Notes under the pieces: generated by a model
What the model was told of the DNA's origin: nothing
The model's input: the letters and a program-made list of their open reading frames with translations, nothing else
Database searches by the model: none
Program-made: the position numbers and the translations under genes
Assembly: GCF_000003605.2 (NCBI RefSeq)
Contig: NW_003132860.1
Span: 48,564 to 71,651, forward strand
Length of the DNA stretch: 23,088 nt
Direction of reading: 5' to 3'
DNA from: Saccoglossus kowalevskii
Lineage: Eukaryota > Hemichordata > Enteropneusta > Harrimaniidae
Part shown: piece by piece, positions 22,201-23,088 of the stretch
How the letters are laid out: each line of letters starts with the position of its first letter
Numbering within the stretch: position 1 is the stretch's first letter

Positions 22201-22319
22201 CTTTTTTATTCTGAGACCCATTGCCATTTTTTCCGTTATGTGATCTTGACTTTCCATTGGCAAATGATACTGATATTTTATTACCAAATACATCTTCTCC
22301 TTGAAGTCTTTTCTTTGCC
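1486..22319 (-). CDS. MARF1: MARF1 (limkain b1), partial gene, 20 coding exons in window
   Basis: The minus strand carries 20 exons that join in a single open frame: 22153-22319, 21424-21746, 17103-17303, 16094-16260, 15530-15610, 15047-15226, 14235-14405, 13396-13571, 12702-12919, 11683-11790, 8640-8762, 8314-8359, 7846-8048, 6665-6892, 5779-6006, 4231-4501, 3649-3723, 2656-2739, 2107-2160, 1486-1629. Every junction has GT/AG ends and compatible phase. Domain order is end of RRM1, linker, RRM2, LOTUS 1-8, C-terminal tail, exactly as in vertebrate MARF1. In that family the protein is a cytoplasmic RNA-binding endoribonuclease: the NYN domain cuts, RRM and LOTUS domains bind RNA, and the C-terminal region contacts decapping factors. 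It is required in mouse oocytes for meiosis and transposon control. Here the NYN domain is not in the window and is inferred to lie upstream (beyond 23088). The 3' end may also be outside. Exon calls come from reading and recalled homology, not from transcripts. Confidence 0.95.
1630..2106 (-). other. Intron, nothing recognised
   Basis: A 477-bp AT-rich intron between tail exons. No coding similarity, array or element end seen. Confidence 0.7.
2107..2160 (-). CDS. MARF1: MARF1 exon: C-terminal tail, phase 1-1
   Basis: A 54-bp exon, acceptor TTTCCAG, donor AATACAG|GTAAAA. It encodes [17 protein letters not shown] after a split Val codon: a polar, likely disordered stretch. It is inferred from splice sites, open frame and phase alone, so it is less certain than the LOTUS exons. 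Confidence 0.75.
2161..2655 (-). other. Intron, nothing recognised
   Basis: A 495-bp AT-rich intron between two tail exons, with an A/T homopolymer near 2380. No gene or repeat was recognised. Confidence 0.7.
2656..2739 (-). CDS. MARF1: MARF1 exon: C-terminal tail, phase 1-1
   Basis: An 84-bp exon, acceptor CTTCCAG, donor AAATCAG|GTATGT. It encodes [20 protein letters not shown] and VPVKVKS after a split Val codon. No domain is recognised. A second AG six bases into the exon could serve as an alternative acceptor and would keep the frame. Confidence 0.78.
2740..3648 (-). other. Intron with a short near-perfect palindrome
   Basis: A 909-bp AT-rich intron. The only structure noted is a palindrome at 3473-3495, with 11-base arms AGAGTTAGGGA and TCCCTAACTCT separated by one T. 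No coding similarity or array. Confidence 0.7.
3649..3723 (-). CDS. MARF1: MARF1 exon: C-terminal tail, phase 1-1
   Basis: A 75-bp exon, acceptor TTTATAG, donor GATGAAG|GTAACC. It encodes [20 protein letters not shown] and IEDE after a split Gly codon. There is no domain; this is basic then acidic tail sequence, equivalent in position to the Ser-rich region after vertebrate LOTUS 8. Support comes from the open frame, good splice sites and phase match with both neighbours. Confidence 0.82.
4169..4203. repeat. (AC)n microsatellite
   Basis: About 17 uninterrupted AC dinucleotides, just downstream (minus strand) of the LOTUS 8 exon donor. Confidence 0.98.
4231..4501 (-). CDS. MARF1: MARF1 exon: end of LOTUS 7 and LOTUS 8
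   Basis: A 271-bp exon, phase 0 to phase 1, acceptor ATTTCAG, donor CTGAAAG|GTTAGC (weaker than the others). It encodes [90 protein letters not shown]. Vertebrate LOTUS 8 has [35 protein letters not shown] and GHGHKRIVVLKNDMK. An in-frame TAG just past the donor means that failure to splice would end the protein here. Confidence 0.95.
4661..5420. mobile_element. Interspersed repeat with 156-bp subrepeats and terminal hairpins
   Basis: It starts CAAGCAGCCTCTCGGCTGAG, which can fold as CAGCC/GGCTG. About three tandem subrepeats of 155-157 bp follow (marker ACAAATCTGAAAGAAGTCC at 4917 and 5072, diverged at 5229). A GC-rich tail with GGCGCCGGAC twice (5349, 5361) leads to a terminal hairpin AGCTCCGCTCGAC-AAA-GTCGACAGCAGAGCT at 5387-5417. 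A truncated copy lies at 10157. No protein is encoded. The class is unknown: non-autonomous, MITE-like or Helitron-like. It occupies the intron between LOTUS 7 and LOTUS 8. Confidence 0.8.
5779..6006 (-). CDS. MARF1: MARF1 exon: end of LOTUS 6 and most of LOTUS 7
   Basis: A second 228-bp, 76-codon exon, phase 0 at both ends, acceptor TATTCAG, donor TGTAAA|GTAAGT. It encodes [76 protein letters not shown]. Vertebrate LOTUS 7 has [20 protein letters not shown] and [20 protein letters not shown]. It has the same length and permutation as the previous exon. Confidence 0.96.
6007..6664 (-). other. Intron, nothing recognised
   Basis: A 658-bp AT-rich intron. Short open frames on both strands (5995-6204 plus, 6201-6422 minus) have no similarity that I recognise and are judged to be chance. 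Confidence 0.7.
6665..6892 (-). CDS. MARF1: MARF1 exon: end of LOTUS 5 and most of LOTUS 6
   Basis: A 228-bp exon, exactly 76 codons, phase 0 at both ends, acceptor TTCTAG, donor GTGCAG|GTTTGT. It encodes [76 protein letters not shown]. Vertebrate equivalents are [20 protein letters not shown] and DYDVSSISALTQKLCHVVK. LOTUS 6 is the most diverged of the set in both. The exon starts upstream of the GTG at 6865. Confidence 0.96.
6893..7845 (-). other. Intron, nothing recognised
   Basis: A 953-bp intron between the LOTUS 5 and LOTUS 6 exons. It contains a short GATAA-type run near 7640 but no array, element end or coding similarity that I can see. Confidence 0.7.
7846..8048 (-). CDS. MARF1: MARF1 exon: LOTUS domain 5
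   Basis: A 203-bp exon, phase 1 to phase 0, acceptor TCTCACAG, donor GTTAAG|GTATGT. It encodes [67 protein letters not shown]. Vertebrate LOTUS 5 reads [20 protein letters not shown] and [25 protein letters not shown] 5 and LOTUS 3 here are very alike (both [14 protein letters not shown]), consistent with duplication within the protein. Confidence 0.97.
8314..8359 (-). CDS. MARF1: MARF1 micro-exon: last strands of LOTUS 4
   Basis: A 46-bp exon, phase 0 to phase 1, acceptor TTTTCAG, donor AGGAGAG|GTAATA. It encodes [15 protein letters not shown], equivalent to vertebrate DNEMMICIPKRE at the end of LOTUS 4. Its phases fit both neighbours exactly. It is too short for ORF finding. Confidence 0.93.
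8640..8762 (-). CDS. MARF1: MARF1 exon: core of LOTUS 4
   Basis: A 123-bp exon, phase 0 at both ends, acceptor TTACCAG, donor GTCATG|GTATGT. It has no in-frame ATG-led ORF of notable length and was found by homology: [41 protein letters not shown]. This matches vertebrate [29 protein letters not shown] of LOTUS 4, including the conserved FxxDWxVTxYGVCEL pattern. Confidence 0.96.
10157..10475. mobile_element. Truncated copy of the 4661 repeat family
   Basis: It begins CAAGCAGCCTCTCGGCTGAG, the same as the start of the element at 4661, and follows it closely (shared CAATGCACATTTCAATTAAA region and GTCCACATGTAGTACC-like block) until about GCAATTGGACTT. It then ends abruptly, lacking the GC-rich tail and terminal hairpin. 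It sits inside the larger TIR transposon, so it arrived later or was copied there. Confidence 0.85.
10553..10606. repeat. Small inverted repeat inside the transposon
   Basis: Arms GGTGAACGC (10553-10561) and GCGTTCACC (10598-10606) are perfect complements. The loop holds a second short palindrome, AGCTGTCACAGCT. It may be a subterminal structure of the element at 9019-10774. Confidence 0.6.
10840..11652. repeat. 31-bp minisatellite interrupted by an assembly gap
   Basis: Units of 31 bp (ACATGTTTGTAACATGTGAA followed by CAGACTGAGCT) start at 10840 and repeat every 31 bp up to the gap: ten full copies plus a part. One more follows the gap at 11623-11652. The array stops about 30 bp from the donor of the LOTUS 3/4 exon. 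True copy number is unknown because of the unsequenced stretch. Confidence 0.97.
11160..11622. other. Assembly gap (463 N)
   Basis: A run of N inside the 31-bp minisatellite. The gap length is probably an estimate; if real it would hold about 15 more units. Apparent reading frames across it are meaningless. Confidence 0.99.
11683..11790 (-). CDS. MARF1: MARF1 exon: end of LOTUS 3 and start of LOTUS 4
   Basis: A 108-bp exon, phase 0 at both ends, acceptor ATTGCAG, donor AAACTG|GTGAGT. It encodes [20 protein letters not shown] and [16 protein letters not shown]. This matches vertebrate [28 protein letters not shown] almost residue for residue. It closes LOTUS 3 and opens LOTUS 4, so the exon border lies inside the domains. 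Confidence 0.97.
12049..12114. repeat. 11-bp tandem array, 6 copies
   Basis: Six head-to-tail units of ATAATTAGGCC, perfect except for the final base of the last one. Confidence 0.97.
12230..12363. repeat. 30-bp perfect inverted repeat with 74-bp spacer
   Basis: The left arm, 12230-12259, begins AGCACAGTTGCTTGTAACAT. The right arm, 12334-12363, is its exact reverse complement across all 30 bases. The spacer is 74 bp. Perfect arms suggest a young hairpin-type MITE or the core of one; I could not find a target duplication. Confidence 0.85.
12702..12919 (-). CDS. MARF1: MARF1 exon: LOTUS domain 3
   Basis: A 218-bp exon, phase 1 to phase 0, acceptor TACTTCAG, donor ATACAG|GTAGGT. It encodes a short lead ([16 protein letters not shown]) and most of LOTUS 3: [56 protein letters not shown]. 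The PAYHHHF signature and the YGFTKLIEL recognition segment are near-identical to vertebrate MARF1. The first residues of the next exon finish the domain. Confidence 0.97.
13044..13273. repeat. 51-bp minisatellite, about 4.5 copies
   Basis: Units begin CATGCATGTGCACTAAAAAT at 13070, 13121, 13172 and 13223, exactly 51 bp apart, with a partial copy before the first. The period is a multiple of three, so it keeps spurious frames open on both strands. It lies in the 476-bp intron between the LOTUS 2 and LOTUS 3 exons, about 120 bp from the donor at 13395. Confidence 0.95.
13396..13571 (-). CDS. MARF1: MARF1 exon: rest of LOTUS 2
   Basis: A 176-bp exon, phase 2 to phase 1, acceptor ATTACAG, donor CACCAG|GTAAAA. 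It encodes [40 protein letters not shown] and FKTVCW. The vertebrate counterpart is PDCYIAEFGDLEV, GGVPLEHFITCVPGV, IKVVKW. A Pro-rich linker (RPPTPAP) closes the exon. The real exon extends about 40 bases upstream of the in-frame ATG at 13531. Confidence 0.95.
13783..14200. mobile_element. 418-bp TTAA-flanked MITE
   Basis: The ends are AGGCCCA at 13783 and TGGGCCT at 14200, a perfect 7-bp inverted pair. Both sides carry TTAA (13779-13782 and 14201-14204), the target duplication used by piggyBac and Kolobok superfamily transposons. There is no coding capacity, so it is a non-autonomous element. A strong local palindrome lies near its left end (about 13791-13815, CACTTGCCCCGGGCAAGTG). It lies inside the LOTUS 2 intron. 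The superfamily cannot be settled from these short ends alone. Confidence 0.8.
14235..14405 (-). CDS. MARF1: MARF1 exon: acidic linker and first helix of LOTUS 2
   Basis: A 171-bp exon, phase 2 at both ends, acceptor TATATAG, donor TTATTAG|GTAAGT. It begins with [20 protein letters not shown], which resembles the Cys/Glu-containing linker of vertebrate MARF1 (EPVCRQHCSNKD). [20 protein letters not shown] then matches [20 protein letters not shown] at the start of LOTUS 2. Confidence 0.95.
14406..15046 (-). other. Intron with diverged internal direct repeats
   Basis: A 641-bp intron. Two stretches match imperfectly as direct repeats: 14529-14563 with 14972-15006 (sharing CACCAGTCAG.CATCTT) and 14596-14621 with 14914-14940 (sharing ATAAGT.TGAA.AAAATTA). 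They may be remnants of an old repeat. The 124-codon open frame at 14587-14961 on the plus strand has no similarity I recognise. Confidence 0.55.
15047..15226 (-). CDS. MARF1: MARF1 exon: rest of LOTUS 1 and Ser/Pro linker
   Basis: A 180-bp exon, phase 2 at both ends, acceptor TTTTTAG, donor [32 protein letters not shown] matches vertebrate FGHKLNVSDLYKLTDTVAI. It is followed by the last strand pair ([12 protein letters not shown]) and a linker with [14 protein letters not shown]. It forms the recognition-helix and wing part of LOTUS 1. Confidence 0.94.
15530..15610 (-). CDS. MARF1: MARF1 exon: start of LOTUS domain 1
   Basis: An 81-bp exon, phase 2 at both ends, acceptor CAACCAG, donor AATAG|GTAACT. 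It encodes [20 protein letters not shown] and SEIYDN, matching vertebrate [24 protein letters not shown] at the start of the first LOTUS winged-helix fold. LOTUS domains of MARF1 are reported to bind RNA. Confidence 0.93.
15611..16093 (-). other. Intron, nothing recognised
   Basis: A 483-bp AT-rich intron between RRM2 and LOTUS 1. It contains only homopolymer T tracts; no gene, repeat array or transposon end is visible. Confidence 0.7.
16094..16260 (-). CDS. MARF1: MARF1 exon: second half of RRM2
   Basis: A 167-bp exon, phase 0 to phase 2, acceptor TTTCAG, donor TTGAG|GTGAG. It encodes [20 protein letters not shown], then [20 protein letters not shown] and [15 protein letters not shown]. This matches the end of vertebrate RRM2 (EAIGAVNSLHRYKIGSKKIL): the RNP1-position strand, the second helix and the last strand. 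The chain continues directly into LOTUS 1. Confidence 0.95.
16261..16604 (-). other. Intron, acceptor-side part, nothing recognised
   Basis: AT-rich intronic sequence between the RRM2 exons, upstream of the acceptor TTTCAG at 16261. It contains homopolymer A and T runs but no coding similarity or element ends that I can see. Confidence 0.7.
16605..17100. repeat. 101-bp tandem repeat, about 5 copies, ending at a splice donor
   Basis: Units begin ACATACAAAGAATACAATAA at 16605, 16706, 16814, 16915 and 17016. The period is 101 bp, with one 108-bp unit caused by a small insertion. The last copy has a short deletion but keeps matching up to about 17095, a few bases from the donor of the RRM2 exon at 17102. 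The array therefore covers the donor-side half of the intron 16261-17102. Confidence 0.93.
17103..17303 (-). CDS. MARF1: MARF1 exon: start of RRM2
   Basis: A 201-bp exon, phase 0 at both ends, acceptor CCTCCAG, donor TGCAAG|GTAAGA. It encodes 67 residues: a Pro/Ser-rich lead ([20 protein letters not shown]) and then the first half of RRM2. [20 protein letters not shown] carries the RNP2-like strand (ILVSNL) and the first helix, and [10 protein letters not shown] leads to the next strand. The vertebrate counterpart is ADVQISNIDYRLSRKELQQL. The next exon completes the domain. Confidence 0.95.
17304..18189 (-). other. Intron sequence, no gene seen
   Basis: This is the 3' (acceptor-side) part of the 4.1-kb intron between the linker exon and the RRM2 exon, including a pyrimidine-rich tract before the acceptor CTCCAG at 17304. 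I see no coding similarity and no clear transposon ends. The short open frames at 17213-17440 and 17545-17802 have no homology I recognise. Confidence 0.7.
18190..21455. repeat. 66/67-bp minisatellite (~48 copies) carrying an exon end and 5' splice site
   Basis: About 3.2 kb of head-to-tail units of 66 or 67 bp. On the plus strand a unit contains GATCAGAAAACTCAGTAGGG, then GAAGACACACCTGTACGGAT, then CTAGGTTTTTTGAACACAGC and a short A-rich tail. The spacing is 67 bp between the first clear copies (18301, 18368, 18435, 18502). Variants at the ACACCTGT position recur (ACGCCTGT, ACCCGTGT, AAACGTGT). Read on the minus strand, each unit resembles the last 32 bases of the exon at 21424-21746 followed by its donor. 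The last unit (to 21455) overlaps that exon. The array fills most of a 4.1-kb intron. Copy number is estimated from length divided by unit size. Confidence 0.95.
20559..21086. repeat. 132-bp higher-order repeat, 4 copies, inside the minisatellite
   Basis: Within the 66/67-bp array a two-unit block recurs at exactly 132 bp. The marker AACGTGTAAGGAACTAGG occurs at 20559, 20691, 20823 and 20955. It is followed each time by the variant half with ACTTTGTAGGGCAACACACC and AAGAACCAAG. An isolated earlier copy of the same pair starts at 19961. This indicates recent duplication of dimers rather than single units. Confidence 0.9.
21424..21746 (-). CDS. MARF1: MARF1 exon: inter-RRM linker, 3' end shared with minisatellite
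   Basis: This 323-bp exon follows acceptor CTCACAG and ends at TTTACAG|GTTTGT in phase 0. It encodes 107 whole codons after a split Ala codon: [20 protein letters not shown], then a Gln-rich stretch ([16 protein letters not shown]), an acidic stretch ([14 protein letters not shown]), and [22 protein letters not shown]. No domain is recognised; the vertebrate linker here is long and poorly conserved. The oddity is the last 32 bp, coding for about [10 protein letters not shown]: they are one copy of the 66/67-bp minisatellite filling the next intron. Open frame and matching phases on both sides support the exon. Without cDNA the exact donor is the least certain in this gene, because similar donor motifs recur in the array. 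Confidence 0.82.
22153..22319 (-). CDS. MARF1: MARF1 exon: end of RRM1 and basic/acidic linker
   Basis: The exon runs from an acceptor ending TATAG to the donor CAG|GTATGC. It starts in phase 2 and ends in phase 1. The first residues, [18 protein letters not shown], match the last helix and strand of vertebrate RRM1 (QKRMENEDVFGNRIIVSF). The rest is a low-complexity linker rich in Lys, Asn, Ser, Glu and Asp (e.g. [18 protein letters not shown]), likely disordered. The preceding exon with the start of RRM1 was not found before 23088, so this is the first visible coding piece. Confidence 0.9.
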
Positions 22320-22876
22320 CTATATTTGTCATAATTAAATATACAACTTAATTTTCATTGTTACTACAATATTTTTAGTTGTAGGCAGTAAACTGGATAT
22401 GCCCGTCCAAATAGCTATAAGTGCCCTGAAGCGGGGTATATACAATTGAAATGGGGAAGAAGCACTGGAGGGGCATGGTTAGGATTGTTGTTATGAGTGA
22501 GGGGGTCCTAAGGACCTTGTATCGTTAACTGAATTTTAACTCTAATGAATGTGGATTTGGTAGATAACAGAGTTGAATTACACCAGAAAAACTGCTCTGT
22601 CATAAACACATTATCATCAATATTGCACAATAGATGAATTTCAGCTTTTCAGAAGAAAGAAATTATTGTTTTTCGAGCAATGTAATCCAGATTTTTAAAT
22701 TATGTTCCCTCTATCGGTAGTAAATGAAGTGAATTCAAATTTATTGTCAAATTTTCAAAGATGAATTAAGTAAAATTTCATTAATAAAAACATGGAAAAT
22801 TTCTTGTTTTCTTTTCGTTTTCGTTGATGAATTAATTAACAAGTGACAGTCCAGCTGTATAGCGAATCACATACGG

Positions 22877-22907
22877 CACACACACACACACACTCACACT
22901 CACACAT
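22877..22907. repeat. (CA)n microsatellite, interrupted
   Basis: A CA dinucleotide run with CACT interruptions toward its end. Confidence 0.9.
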
Positions 22908-22942
22908 ACTTGTATTGCAATATGTTCCGAGGACTTCATTGG

Positions 22943-23088
22943 ATTAACTTTTAATATAGTTGAATTAACTTTTAATATAGTTGCGATATGAACTCGATTA
23001 AAACGCGTTCCTATATAGGGTTGCGTTTTAATTGGAGTTTAATTAAACTCAATTACAATGCAATACAATGGAGAATTGCATTTTAATT
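22943..23088. repeat. Short direct repeat and palindromes at the window edge
   Basis: ATTAACTTTTAATATAGTTG occurs twice, 21 bp apart (22943 and 22964). Then ATTAAAACGC and GCGTTTTAAT face each other around 23000-23030, and GAGTTTAATTAAACTC at about 23035-23050 is a perfect 16-bp palindrome. This may be the end of a MITE cut by the window edge. Confidence 0.6.

Larger units (their letters stand above)
22320..23088 (-). other. Intron upstream of the RRM1 end exon
   Basis: No frame resembling the first part of RRM1 or the NYN domain is present, so the intron continues past the window edge. It holds a (CA)n-type run at about 22877-22907 and, at the end, short repeats and palindromes listed separately. 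Confidence 0.75.

Noticed and set aside
22320-23088. Search for the first half of RRM1 or the NYN domain
   Set aside because: No frame with the expected residues or splice signals was found; the preceding exon is outside the window.

Overview
This is an AT-rich, intron-rich animal locus. Almost all of it is one gene on the minus strand: MARF1 (meiosis regulator and mRNA stability factor 1; limkain b1). I can place 20 coding exons with consistent GT/AG sites and reading phase from 22319 down to about 1486. They give about 1,080 codons, matching roughly the last 60% of the vertebrate protein as I remember it: the end of RRM1, a linker, RRM2, all eight LOTUS (OST-HTH) domains, and a C-terminal tail with the conserved 'SPEDLLC...GLPSP' motif. 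The NYN nuclease domain and N-terminus must lie beyond 23088. The last exon(s) may lie before position 1, unless the gene ends by read-through to the stop at 1460. Strong similarity to vertebrate MARF1, together with the repeat content, fits a non-vertebrate metazoan such as a marine invertebrate. I cannot name the species.

Layout by coordinate: 1-574, no recognised coding; 575-1330, a 7-bp array running into a 50-bp minisatellite; 1486-4501, C-terminal tail exons and LOTUS 8; 4661-5420, an interspersed repeat with about 156-bp internal subrepeats; 5779-8762, LOTUS 7 to 4; 9019-10774, a decayed DNA transposon with terminal inverted repeats and target duplication, holding a truncated second copy of the 4661 repeat; 10840-11652, a 31-bp minisatellite containing an assembly gap; 11683-15610, LOTUS 4 to 1, with a TTAA-flanked MITE at 13783-14200 and a 51-bp minisatellite; 16094-17303, RRM2; 16605-17100, a 101-bp tandem repeat; about 18190-21455, a 66/67-bp minisatellite of nearly 50 copies inside one 4.1-kb intron; 21424-22319, linker and end of RRM1; 22320-23088, intron.

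The most unusual structure is the large minisatellite. Its repeat unit contains the last 32 bp of a MARF1 coding exon plus the adjoining 5' splice site, so donor-like sequence has been amplified dozens of times next to the real donor. A second array (101 bp) also runs almost up to a donor, and others lie just downstream of donors. No second gene, RNA gene or CRISPR array was found.
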